A stretch of 64,000 bases of DNA. Origin: Arthrobacter globiformis (GTDB lineage: Bacteria > Actinomycetota > Actinomycetes > Actinomycetales > Micrococcaceae). Below the pieces are notes generated by a model. The model saw nothing but the letters and a program-made list of their open reading frames with translations, did no database searches and had not been told where the DNA came from. This document shows, one piece after another, positions 7,871 through 15,792 of the stretch. Location: NCBI RefSeq assembly GCF_030817195.1, contig NZ_JAUSYZ010000001.1, positions 558,001 through 622,000 on the forward strand, read 5' to 3'. Numbering within the stretch: the first letter of the stretch is position 1; each line of letters starts with the position of its first letter. The position numbers were made by a program, and so were the translations under genes.

Positions 7871-8802
7871 AAGCGGTGCTTGGCCGATTCAACGGGCCCC
7901 TCCTGGGTGCGCTTTTTGTTCTGGCCGCGTCGGCGCTTTGGGGTACGACCGGAACCGTCGCCACGTTCGCGCCGTCGGTGAGTCCGCTGGCTATCGGTGC
8001 CGTGGCGATGGGCGTGGGCGGATTGCTGCAGGCGCTGTACGCGGTGCAGCCGATTGCAAGCCAGTGGGGCAGCCTCCGCGGCCGGTGGCTGCTTGTTTCC
8101 CTGGGTGCTGGCGCGGTGGCCGTGTACCCCCTTGCCTTCTACAGCTCCATGCACCTGGCTGGCGTGGCGCTCGGAACGGTGGTCTCGATCGGCTCGGCCC
8201 CTCTGGCTTCGGCCATCATCGAGCGGCTGGCGGAGCGCAAAGTCCTGACCCGCCGCTGGATGCTCGGCGCGCTGATCGGGGTGGCGGGCGCCGGACTGCT
8301 GTGCTTTGCCGGTGGCGGTGCGGAACGCCCGGGTGCCCTTGCTGAACACTGGGCCGCGCCGACGGGAATCGTTCTGGGGCTCCTGGCAGGCGTCACCTAT
8401 GCCTTGTACTCGTGGGCGGCCCACCGCCTGATCAGCGGCGGAGTGTCATCCCGCGCCGCCATGGGTGCGGTGTTCGGGCTGGGCGGAGTGCTCCTGATGC
8501 CAGTGCTCGCCGTGACCGGCGGGCCGCTCCTTGAGTCCTGGGGCAATTTCACCGTGGGTGCCTATATGGCGCTTGTCCCGATGTTCGCCGGCTACGTCCT
8601 GTTCGGTTGGGGACTGGCGCGCGTCCGCGCGAGCACCGCAACGGGCCTTTCCCTTATGGAGACCGTTGTCGCCGCCGTGTTGGCGGTTGTGGTGGTGGGG
8701 GAGCGGTTGCCTGCGCTGGGATGGCTCGGCGTCGTCATGGTGCTGGCGAGCCTGTTTGTCCTGACTCCCCGCCAGCCCGCCCGGCCGCAGCCGGGGGGTT
8801 AG
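7867..8802 (+). CDS. EamA/DMT-family transporter
   Basis: A 311-residue membrane protein with about ten hydrophobic helices in two repeated EamA halves, as in RhaT/YdcZ-type drug/metabolite exporters. The first half begins with LFVLAASALWGTTGTVATF and ends near the residues GALIGVAGAGLLCF; the second begins with VLGLLAGVTYALYSWAAHRL and contains the conserved SLMETVVAAVLAVVVVGE segment. The start is a GTG in the GTGA overlap with the TetR gene; the longer open frame from 7819 would lie inside TetR coding sequence. The pair TetR-EamA looks like a self-contained efflux unit set into the arabinose island. Its substrate cannot be read from sequence. Confidence 0.87.
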   Translation: MKAVLGRFNGPLLGALFVLAASALWGTTGTVATFAPSVSPLAIGAVAMGVGGLLQALYAVQPIASQWGSLRGRWLLVSLGAGAVAVYPLAFYSSMHLAGVALGTVVSIGSAPLASAIIERLAERKVLTRRWMLGALIGVAGAGLLCFAGGGAERPGALAEHWAAPTGIVLGLLAGVTYALYSWAAHRLISGGVSSRAAMGAVFGLGGVLLMPVLAVTGGPLLESWGNFTVGAYMALVPMFAGYVLFGWGLARVRASTATGLSLMETVVAAVLAVVVVGERLPALGWLGVVMVLASLFVLTPRQPARPQPGG

Positions 8803-8854
8803 CGTGAAAGGAACGGCAATGACGCGGACGCTCCGCAGCTACCCTTTGGGAATT

Positions 8855-9049
8855 TCAGGCTGCCCGCTGACGGTCAAAGTTCGCTATTTCGAACCCGCGC
8901 GTGGCGCTAAAGACGCCGACACTCTCCGGCGAGCAAACGAAGAACTGTGGCTGCTCTACCGGCGCGAACGGAACGATGAGCCACCGGCCGCCGTAGAACT
9001 CGACATAGGAGTCCGGGGGGCACCGTGCGTAAGCTTCTTCCCGCGTCAT
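8855..9049 (-). CDS. Small hypothetical protein
   Basis: A 64-residue protein of unknown function, with ATG preceded by GAAAGGA at 6 nt spacing on the - strand. It begins MTREEAYARCPPDSYVEFYGG and is rich in aromatic residues. About three quarters of its codons end in G or C, better than the open frame on the opposite strand (8819-9067), which also has an AAAGGA-ATG start but poorer codon use. No signal peptide or membrane segment. It lies between the EamA gene and the terminator of the arabinan operon, and probably has its own promoter in 9050-9237. I prefer this strand but cannot exclude the other. Confidence 0.55.
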   Translation of the reverse strand: MTREEAYARCPPDSYVEFYGGRWLIVPFAPVEQPQFFVCSPESVGVFSATRGFEIANFDRQRAA

Positions 9050-9237
9050 GATCTTTCCTTTCGATGAGTAGCTGCAGCAGCTGTTGCTGATGATTTCTGC
9101 CTGAAATCCATGATTCCGAAACGAACGGGCAGGGGTAACGCCGTTTTTTGACGGTTCTGACTACCCTTTCGGGTGGGGCCCTGTTGAACCCGGTCAATGG
9201 CAGAAGCGCCGAGGGCTTTCCAACGCCTTAAAAAGCA

Positions 9238-9268
9238 GCAGGGCCGGCGGTGAAACCGCCGGCCCTGC
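9238..9268 (-). terminator. Rho-independent terminator of the arabinan ABC/GH43 operon
   Basis: Perfect 14-bp G+C-rich stem (9238-9251 with 9255-9268) and a GAA loop, followed on the - strand by five Ts (bases 9234-9230). It is 82 bp beyond the stop of the GH43 gene and closes the five-gene leftward operon that begins at 15511. The rest of 9050-9349 shows no gene. Confidence 0.9.
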
Positions 9269-9349
9269 CATATGCACAACCACCACATCACCAGTGATTC
9301 GCAGTCACCCACGCGCCCGGCGCGCGGGAGTCTCAGGATTCAGAGAGGA

Positions 9350-10804
9350 CTAGGAGCGCAGGTAGAACGTGGCCGCCGGGCGCTCGTCCTTGCCCACCTT
9401 TGCCAGCGCCAGGGCACCCTGCCGGAGGACAAGGTAGGCGCCCGGGACGTCGACCGACTCGAAGGAGGCGCCGGCGGCATCTGACAGGCCGCCCCGCCGA
9501 AGGAAGGCCGACGACGACCCCTCCGTCGTCGCGATGCTCACCGATGTTCCCTGCACCCGGAGATAGCGGCCCTTGGTCAGCACGGGCTCGATGACCACGG
9601 AGTTCTTCTTGGCGTAGCCGGGCGCGATGCGGAACTGGGATGACCCAAGTGCAGGGGAGGAAGCGGCCGTGACGGTGGCGCCGTCGTGCGCCAGGAATGT
9701 GCCCGGGCCCGAGGCGGGCTCCAGGCGGACGGGCAGTTCGCCGTCGCCCACCGGTACGCCGAAGTTCGGTGTGCCGTCTGCGTTCCAGTACAGCCGCTGC
9801 ACCCGGGCGTGCCGGTTGGGGTCGTACAGCGGGTCGCCGACGATAGTGCGGTAGGACCGGGCGTGGTAAACCAGCACGTCGTTTCCGGCCTCGTCCACAG
9901 TGAACGAGTTGTGGCCGGGACCGTACTGCTTGGAGCCCTCGGTGGTGACAAAGACGGGGACGGGAGTCTTCGTCCATGAGGCTGCAGAGAGCAGGTCGGC
10001 GCTGGCATCCGCCGTCAGCAGGCCCATGCAGTAGTTGGCGTCCGTGGCACTCGCGGAGAAGGTGACAAAGATGCGGCCGTTCCGCTTGATGACCGCGGCG
10101 CCTTCGTTGACCTTGTAGCCCCTGGTCTCCCAGTCCAGCGTCGGAACAGCGATGCGCACGGGGGTGCTGGAGAGCGTTGACGGCGACGACATGGACGCGA
10201 TGTACAGGCTGGAGTTCACGCCGGTGTCGCTTTGGGCCCACAGCAGGTAGCGCGTGCCCTGATGCTCGAACGTGGTGGCATCCAGGGAGAAGGTGTCGGC
10301 ATGCGTGTACACGCGGACCGGCGGTCCCCACACGGCGGTGGTCGGATCGGCGTCGCTAGTGGAAATCACATAGATCCGCACCCGGAAGACGTCGCTGCTG
10401 TCCCCGCCGGCGAAGTAGATGTGCCACTGGCCGTCGAAGTGGTGCAGTTCCGGAGCCCAGATGTGGCCGCCCATGGTTCCGGAGGCGGGCCGCGTCCAGA
10501 CCACAGTTTCCGAAGCGCTGCCGAGCCCCGCGATGGTGGGGGAGGAGCGGACGATGATGCGGTTGTACTCAGGCACGGAACCGGTGAAGTAGTACTTGCC
10601 GTCCGTGTGCTTCATGAGCCACGGGTCCGCCCGCTGCGGAACCACCGGGTTGATCACCTGGGCCGGATCAGCGGCGGCGGCAGCGGCGGGCGCCGCCACC
10701 AGTGCCCCGCCGCCGGCACCCGCGACGGCGAAGGCTGCTGCGGCCGCGGTTCCGGTGCCCAGGAAGGACCGGCGGGAGAACTGGCGGTTGACGGAATCAT
10801 TCAT
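9350..10804 (-). CDS. Secreted GH43 alpha-L-arabinofuranosidase-type enzyme with C-terminal AbfB domain
   Basis: A 484-residue secreted glycoside hydrolase, last gene of the importer operon. The start has AAAGGA at good spacing. Residues 1-45 form a twin-arginine signal (RRSFLGTG, then an Ala-rich stretch). The five-bladed GH43 fold runs from about residue 48 to 340: catalytic base Asp in PQRADPW, the modulating Asp in TFSLDATTF, and the acid Glu in KVNEGAAVIK. HIWAPELHHFDGQWHIYF is the typical second-blade motif. The last 130 residues (from RLEPASGPGTFLAHDG) resemble an AbfB arabinose-binding beta-trefoil (CBM42). Expected role: release of L-arabinose from arabinan or arabinoxylan side chains outside the cell, with uptake by the co-transcribed importer. 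Exact linkage specificity is not readable. Confidence 0.9.
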   Translation of the reverse strand: MNDSVNRQFSRRSFLGTGTAAAAAFAVAGAGGGALVAAPAAAAAADPAQVINPVVPQRADPWLMKHTDGKYYFTGSVPEYNRIIVRSSPTIAGLGSASETVVWTRPASGTMGGHIWAPELHHFDGQWHIYFAGGDSSDVFRVRIYVISTSDADPTTAVWGPPVRVYTHADTFSLDATTFEHQGTRYLLWAQSDTGVNSSLYIASMSSPSTLSSTPVRIAVPTLDWETRGYKVNEGAAVIKRNGRIFVTFSASATDANYCMGLLTADASADLLSAASWTKTPVPVFVTTEGSKQYGPGHNSFTVDEAGNDVLVYHARSYRTIVGDPLYDPNRHARVQRLYWNADGTPNFGVPVGDGELPVRLEPASGPGTFLAHDGATVTAASSPALGSSQFRIAPGYAKKNSVVIEPVLTKGRYLRVQGTSVSIATTEGSSSAFLRRGGLSDAAGASFESVDVPGAYLVLRQGALALAKVGKDERPAATFYLRS

Positions 10805-10865
10805 GCTGAAAAAGTCCTTTCGACGTGCGGGAGGGAGGAACGGGCAAAGCGGGACAGGTAAAGAG

Positions 10866-11882
10866 TCAGCCGGCTTTCCGGGCGAAGAGCCGCTGCAGCA
10901 GGATGAAGACGAGGAGCAGGCCGCCGATGACGATCTTGGTCCACCAGGAGCTGAGGGTGCCGTCGTAGGCGATGAAGGTCTGGACGATGCCCAGCACCAG
11001 CACGCCGACGACGGATCCGAGCACGTAGCCGGTGCCGCCGGTCAGCAGGGTGCCGCCGATGACCACTGCAGCGATGGCGTCGAGCTCCATGCCCTGGGCA
11101 GCCAGGCTGTAGCCGGAGAGGCTGTAGAAGGAGAACAGGATGCCGGCAACGGCCGAGCAGAGGCCGCTGAGGGCGTAGACAAGGATCTTGGTGCTCTTCA
11201 CCGGCAGGCCCATCAGCATGGCCGAGTGTTCGTTGCCGCCGATGGCGTAGACGGTCCGCCCGAAGCGGGTGTGGTGCAGGACGAAGAAGGCGATGGCCAC
11301 GATTCCGAGGGCCAGGAGGACGCCGGGTGAGACGAAGAGGTCGCCGGGCAGCGGGATCTGTGCCTGCGCCATGCCGGTGAAGAATCCTTCGGTGACCGGG
11401 ATGGAGTCGAGGCTGATGACGTAGCAGAGGCCGCGGGCAAGGAACATTCCGGCCAGCGTCACGATGAACGGCTGGATGTCGAAGTACTGGATGATCAGCC
11501 CCATCAGGAGCCCGAGGCCGCCGCCGATGAGCAGCACGAGGACGATGACGGCTCCTGCGTTCCAGCCCTGCTGCAGGAGCGTGGCGCTCACCATCATGGA
11601 CAGTGCGACGACGGCCCCGACGGAAAGGTCGATGCCGCCGGTCAGGATCACGAAGGTCATGCCGACGGCCAGCACGATGAGGAAGGTGTTGTCGATGAAG
11701 AGGTTCAGGAAGACCTGGCCGGAGAGGAAGCTGGGGTACATCCCCGCCCCCACGGCGAACATGGCGAGGAACAGGCCCACCGTGGCCAGTGTCGGCGCGT
11801 AGCGGGCACCTCCGCGCAGGCGGCTGCTCGCCGGCGACGGCTTCTTGAGGGTCAGGGGCGTGAGCGTGGACAGCGGGGACAT
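10866..11882 (-). CDS. CUT2 sugar ABC transporter permease (YjfF type)
   Basis: A 338-residue permease. The start chosen is the ATG at 11882, which overlaps the stop of the preceding permease (TAATG); a longer frame to 11984 would run through that gene. The family core is clear: VGMTFVILTGGIDLSVGAVVAL, IQPFIVTLAGMFLARGL, RTVYAIGGNEHSAMLMGL and GMELDAIAAVVIGGTLLTGGTG. It would form a heterodimeric channel with the permease at 11882-12925, the arrangement known for galactofuranose-type YtfT/YjfF. The 61-bp gap to GH43 suggests co-transcription. Confidence 0.92.
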   Translation of the reverse strand: MSPLSTLTPLTLKKPSPASSRLRGGARYAPTLATVGLFLAMFAVGAGMYPSFLSGQVFLNLFIDNTFLIVLAVGMTFVILTGGIDLSVGAVVALSMMVSATLLQQGWNAGAVIVLVLLIGGGLGLLMGLIIQYFDIQPFIVTLAGMFLARGLCYVISLDSIPVTEGFFTGMAQAQIPLPGDLFVSPGVLLALGIVAIAFFVLHHTRFGRTVYAIGGNEHSAMLMGLPVKSTKILVYALSGLCSAVAGILFSFYSLSGYSLAAQGMELDAIAAVVIGGTLLTGGTGYVLGSVVGVLVLGIVQTFIAYDGTLSSWWTKIVIGGLLLVFILLQRLFARKAG

Positions 11883-12925
11883 TAGATGGCGACCTTTTCC
11901 TTTGCGGCTTCCTTTGCGGCGGGCTTGGGTGCTGCCTTGAGCCTGTTGAGCAGGTTCCGCGCCTTGGGCGCCTGCAGGAGGCAAACGGTGATGACCACGA
12001 GCGCCTTGAACACCAGGGTCACCTCCGGCGGGATCCCGAGCGTGTAGACGGTGGTGGTCAGTGTCTGGATGATGAAGGCCCCGACGACGGTTCCCACCAG
12101 GGTGTAGCGCCCGCCTGCCAGTGAGGTGCCGCCGATGACGACGGCCAGGATGGCGTCCATTTCAATGTAGAGCCCGGCATTGTTGGCGTCGGCCGCCGTC
12201 ACGTTGGAGCTGATCATCAGGCCGGCAATCGCGGCGCAGATGGCGCTGAAGACGTAGACGATCCAGATGATGTTCCGTGCGCGGAGTCCGGCCAGGCGGC
12301 TGGCGACGGGGTTGATGCCGACGGCCTCGATCAGGGTTCCCAGTGCGGTGCGCCGGGTCAGGACGGCGGCCAGGGCGAAGACGGCCGCGGTGATGAGGAT
12401 GGAGATCGGCAGGGTGAACAGGTATCCGGCACCGATCGATTTGTAGTGGTCGTTGGACACGGAGATGATCTGGCCGCCGGTGATGAGCTGGGCGACGCCG
12501 CGGCCGGCTGTCATGAGTACCAGGGTGGCGATGATCGGCTGCACGCCGATGGTGGACACCAGGAAGCCGTTCCAGACACCGAGGACGAGGCCGGCGACGA
12601 CGGCGATGAGGACCGCCGTGGCGGCCGTCACCGGGGACCCGGGGTCGGGGGAGGCGGCGATGTAGGCGCACGAGGCGGCACCGGCAATCGCCACCACTGC
12701 GCCGACTGAGAGGTCGATGCCGCGGGTGGCGATGACCAGGGTCATGCCGAGGGCGATGAGGATGGTCGGGGCTCCGTTGCGCATGATGTCGATCAGGCTG
12801 CCGTAGAGGTGCCCGTCCTGCATCCGAAGGCCCAGGAAGTCGGGGCGGAAGACCTGGTTCAGCAGCAGCAGTGCTGCCAGGGCTATCACCGGCCAGGCAA
12901 GGCGGTGTTTGAGGAGTGATTTCAC
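11882..12925 (-). CDS. CUT2 sugar ABC transporter permease (YtfT type)
   Basis: A 347-residue permease starting with GTG in a 4-bp GTGA overlap with the ATPase gene and ending in a 1-bp overlap with the next permease, so three genes are translationally coupled. About nine hydrophobic helices are seen. Family motifs are ALGMTLVIATRGIDLSVGAVV, VQPIIATLVLMTAGRGVAQL and MDAILAVVIGGTSLAGGRYT. The C-terminal tail is Lys/Ala-rich and cytoplasmic. Together with 10866-11882 it forms the membrane channel for the pentose or furanose importer. Confidence 0.92.
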   Translation of the reverse strand: MKSLLKHRLAWPVIALAALLLLNQVFRPDFLGLRMQDGHLYGSLIDIMRNGAPTILIALGMTLVIATRGIDLSVGAVVAIAGAASCAYIAASPDPGSPVTAATAVLIAVVAGLVLGVWNGFLVSTIGVQPIIATLVLMTAGRGVAQLITGGQIISVSNDHYKSIGAGYLFTLPISILITAAVFALAAVLTRRTALGTLIEAVGINPVASRLAGLRARNIIWIVYVFSAICAAIAGLMISSNVTAADANNAGLYIEMDAILAVVIGGTSLAGGRYTLVGTVVGAFIIQTLTTTVYTLGIPPEVTLVFKALVVITVCLLQAPKARNLLNRLKAAPKPAAKEAAKEKVAI

Positions 12926-14448
12926 TGAGCACCTCCGGCGATGACCGTCATGACGTCTTCCACGGAGACGCCGTCGTTGTTGATTTCGGCGACCATTGCC
13001 CTGTCCTTGATGACCGCGACGCGGTCGCTCACGCGCAGCACCTCCTCAAGTTCGGAGGAGATGAAGAGGATGGACATCCCGTCGGCGGCGAGTTTGTTGA
13101 CGAGCTTTTGGATTTGGGTCTTGGCTCCGATGTCGATGCCGCGGGTGGGCTCGTCGAGGATCAGGAGTTCGGGGTGGGTCACCAGCCAGCGGGCCAGGAG
13201 CACCTTCTGCTGGTTTCCGCCGCTGAGGTTGCGGATGAGCGCGTCGGGATTGGCCGGCCGGATGTCGAGGGCTTCGATGTACTCGGCCACCAGCTCATCC
13301 TGGACGCGGCGGGGGATGCGGCACACCCAGCCCTTGCTGGCCTGCATGGCCAGCACCAGGTTGTCGCGCACGGTGAGGTCCCCGATGAGGCCTTCCTCCT
13401 TGCGGTCCTCGGAGCAGAATCCGATGCGCTTGTCGATGGCCGCCCGCGGCGAACGGATCTTCTGGCCCGCGCCCTTGACCTTGATGGAGCCTTCGTCGGC
13501 CTTGTCCGCTCCGAAAAAGAGCCGGGCGATCTCGGTCCGGCCGGCACCGAGCAGGCCGGCCAGGCCCACCACTTCACCCGGATAAATGGACAGGTCCACG
13601 TTGGACACGGAGCCCTTCCGGCCGAGGCCCTGGGCCTCGATGAAGGGCGTGACGCCGGCGCCGCTGCCGGCGCGGGTCCGGGCAGGGGCCTGGTCCAGTT
13701 CGGCGAGGGCCTCCATGTCCTTGCCGATCATCTTGGAGATGAGGCTCATGCGGGAGAGGTCGCGGGTCAGGTACTCACCCACGAGTTTTCCGTTGCGCAG
13801 GACGGTCATGCGGTCGGAGATCTCGTAGACCTGCTCCAGGAAGTGGGAAACGAACAGGATGGCGACGCCGCGGTCGCGGAGGTCCCTGATGACGCGGAAC
13901 AGCTGATTGACCTCGTCGGCGTCCAGGCTCGACGTCGGCTCGTCCAGGATAAGGACCTTGGCGTTGATCTCCACCGAACGGGCGATGGCGATCAGCTGCT
14001 GGACGGCGATGGAGTGGGTGGACAGCAGGGAACCGGGATCGATGTGGTCCAGCTGCAGTTCGGCCAGGACCTCCCGCGTCCGGGACCGCACGCCCTTCCA
14101 GTCGATGGAACCCCGACGGCGGGGCTCGCGGCCCAGCAGGACGTTTTCCTCAACGGTGAGGTTGGGGCAGAGGTTGACCTCCTGGTAGACGGTGCTGATG
14201 CCCGCGGCCTGGGATTCGCCCGGCGTCGAGAAACGCTGCGGTTCGCCGAGGACCGTGATGGCACCGGAATCAATGGTGTACACGCCGGTCAGGGCCTTGA
14301 TCAGCGTGGACTTCCCGGCTCCGTTCTCGCCCATCAGGGCGTGGACCTCACCCTGGAACAGGCGGAAGTCGACGCCGTCGAGCGCCTTAACCCCTGGGAA
14401 TCCAATAGCTATGTCGGTCATCTCGACGACCGGAACGATTTCGTTCAT
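12922..14448 (-). CDS. CUT2 sugar ABC transporter ATP-binding protein (YtfR type)
   Basis: A 508-residue double ATPase. The start is placed at the ATG beginning MNEIVPVVEM, since the 19 extra residues of the longer frame (to 14505) are Arg/His-rich and unlike the family. The first domain has Walker A GENGAGKSTLIKAL and Walker B VLILDEPTSSLD; the second has the degenerate GLAGLLGAGRTEIARLF, the signature LSGGNQQKVLLARW and LLILDEPTRGIDIG. It drives the importer with the two permeases that overlap it downstream. An 80-bp gap with a strong hairpin separates it from the binding-protein gene. Confidence 0.94.
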   Translation of the reverse strand: MNEIVPVVEMTDIAIGFPGVKALDGVDFRLFQGEVHALMGENGAGKSTLIKALTGVYTIDSGAITVLGEPQRFSTPGESQAAGISTVYQEVNLCPNLTVEENVLLGREPRRRGSIDWKGVRSRTREVLAELQLDHIDPGSLLSTHSIAVQQLIAIARSVEINAKVLILDEPTSSLDADEVNQLFRVIRDLRDRGVAILFVSHFLEQVYEISDRMTVLRNGKLVGEYLTRDLSRMSLISKMIGKDMEALAELDQAPARTRAGSGAGVTPFIEAQGLGRKGSVSNVDLSIYPGEVVGLAGLLGAGRTEIARLFFGADKADEGSIKVKGAGQKIRSPRAAIDKRIGFCSEDRKEEGLIGDLTVRDNLVLAMQASKGWVCRIPRRVQDELVAEYIEALDIRPANPDALIRNLSGGNQQKVLLARWLVTHPELLILDEPTRGIDIGAKTQIQKLVNKLAADGMSILFISSELEEVLRVSDRVAVIKDRAMVAEINNDGVSVEDVMTVIAGGAQ

Positions 14449-14475
14449 CCTCGTGTCTTTCCTGTGATTGGTGTG

Positions 14476-14507
14476 CCGTGCGGCGGCGGTAATCCGCCGC
14501 CGCACGG
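14476..14507 (-). other. Intercistronic hairpin after the binding-protein gene
   Basis: Perfect 14-bp stem (CCGTGCGGCGGCGG at 14476-14489 and its complement at 14494-14507) with a TAAT loop, 20 bp past the stop of the binding-protein gene. No T-run. Its place matches the hairpin at 5751-5778, so it may likewise set a high ratio of binding protein to transporter. Confidence 0.72.
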
Positions 14508-14527
14508 ACGTTCAGGGGCGCCGCGGC

Positions 14528-15511
14528 TCAGTACGGGCGGCTGGCAAGAACCTGCTTGGCCTGCTCCTGCGTGAAGGTCGTCTCCTCGGTGACGACGCGC
14601 TCGGGCACGCTCTCACCGGCAATGACCTTCTTCGCGAGATCCATGAGCTGGTCGCCGAGCATGGGGCTGCACTCGACGATGTAGTTGATCTTGCCGTTGC
14701 TCAGCGCAGTCATGCCGTCCTTCACGGCGTCGATGGTGATGATCTTGATGTCCTTGCCGGGAACCTTGCCGGCGGCTTCGATCGCTTCGATGGCGCCGAG
14801 GCCCTCGTCGTCGTTGTGGGCGAACACGACGTCGATGTCAGCGTTGTTCTTGAGGAAGGCCTCCATGACCTGCTTGCCGCCGCTGCGGGTGAAGTCGCCG
14901 CTCTGCGAGGCGACGATCTTCAGCTTCGGGTCAGCCTTAATGGCTTCCGCGAAGCCTTCCTTCCGGTCGTTCGCGGGTGCGGATCCGGTGGTGCCCTGGA
15001 TTTCGACGATGTTGACGGTGTCTGTTGCTGACTTGGACTCCTTGACCAGCCAGTCTCCGGCCTTCTTGCCTTCCTCCACGAAGTCGGAGCCGAGGAAGGT
15101 CTTGTAGAGCGTCTTGTCCGAGGAGTCCACCGCGCGGTCCGTCAGGATCACCGGAATCTTGGCATTCTTCGCTTCCTTCAGCACCGTGTCCCAGCCGGAC
15201 TCCACAACGGGGGAGAACGCGATGACATCGACCTTCTGCTGGATGTAGGAGCGGATGGCCTTAATCTGGTTCTCCTGCTTCTGCTGGGCGTCGGAGAACT
15301 TCAGGTCGACTCCGGCCTTCTTCGCCGAATCTTGGACCGACTTGGTGTTGGCCGTCCGCCAGCCGCTCTCGGCGCCGACCTGGGCGAAGCCCATGGTGAT
15401 CTTGTCATCGCCGGAGGTGCCGGCAGCACTGCCGGCACCAGCGGTCCCGCCGCACGCAGTGAGGGTAAGCATTGATGCGGCGGCAACCGCAAGCAGGGAT
15501 TTCTTAAACAC
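14528..15511 (-). CDS. Sugar-binding lipoprotein of the second CUT2 importer (YtfQ type)
   Basis: A 327-residue type-I periplasmic binding protein, first gene of the leftward operon. It begins with GTG, with GGGAGGA 4 nt upstream. The N-terminus is a lipoprotein signal (MFKKSLLAVAAASMLTL then TACGG). The mature protein carries YtfQ-like stretches: ITMGFAQVGAESGWRTANT, VDVIAFSPVVESGWDTVL, IPVILTDRAVD and TVNIVEIQGTTGSAPANDR. YtfQ of E. coli binds furanose-form galactose; with GH43, GH51 and GH127 next door, arabinofuranose or arabino-oligosaccharides are plausible here, but that is inference. A LacI operator lies inside its predicted promoter. Confidence 0.93.
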   Translation of the reverse strand: MFKKSLLAVAAASMLTLTACGGTAGAGSAAGTSGDDKITMGFAQVGAESGWRTANTKSVQDSAKKAGVDLKFSDAQQKQENQIKAIRSYIQQKVDVIAFSPVVESGWDTVLKEAKNAKIPVILTDRAVDSSDKTLYKTFLGSDFVEEGKKAGDWLVKESKSATDTVNIVEIQGTTGSAPANDRKEGFAEAIKADPKLKIVASQSGDFTRSGGKQVMEAFLKNNADIDVVFAHNDDEGLGAIEAIEAAGKVPGKDIKIITIDAVKDGMTALSNGKINYIVECSPMLGDQLMDLAKKVIAGESVPERVVTEETTFTQEQAKQVLASRPY

Positions 15512-15598
15512 AACATCCTCCCGGAAGCGTAGTTACATTGCAGGCGGGAGACTTCAAACACCGCCGTTGCTGCAAGTGAGCTGATGCGCTCGTGGATC

Positions 15599-15628
15599 AT
15601 TGTGAACGCTAACAATCCGGCCCGTCAA
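15599..15628 (-). promoter_or_regulatory. Promoter of the arabinan importer operon with embedded LacI operator
   Basis: On the - strand TTGACG (15623-15628) and CACAAT (15599-15604) are 18 bp apart. The palindrome TGTGAACGCTAACA (15601-15614), a near-copy of the operator at 7084, fills the downstream half of the spacer and the -10 box. This is a textbook place for a repressor site. Confidence 0.75.
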
Positions 15629-15687
15629 GTAGTTCGGGTCACAATTCCGTGCTCGTATGCGAAGCCTGCTGATTTTTGTGAATCCTC

Positions 15688-15716
15688 TTTACAAGAGGCG
15701 AAAGATGTCGAATACT
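15688..15716 (+). promoter_or_regulatory. Possible promoter of the GH51 gene
   Basis: TTTACA (15688-15693) and AATACT (15711-15716) with a 17-bp spacer, about 75 bp before the GH51 start. A short perfect inverted repeat CCTCTT-TAC-AAGAGG (15684-15698) overlaps the -35 box and may be a second regulator site. Confidence 0.45.
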
Positions 15717-15734
15717 CAACTCCGGTCGGCGTTT

Positions 15735-15748
15735 TGTTAGCGTTAACA
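15735..15748. promoter_or_regulatory. LacI-family operator before GH51
   Basis: TGTTAGCGTTAACA, palindromic except at one position, differs from the mms operator by one base. It lies just after the predicted GH51 transcription start, so binding would act as a roadblock. The centre is 134 bp from that of the operator at 15601, a spacing that could also allow looping. Confidence 0.82.
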
Positions 15749-15792
15749 CTGATCGCCGGCGAACCGTTCAATGGAGAAAGGCCATCCCTTCC

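Noticed and set aside
8819..9067. Small + strand gene after EamA with AAAGGA-ATG start
   Set aside because: Overlaps the small - strand gene at 8855-9049, which has better codon use and an equally good ribosome site. Not fully excluded.
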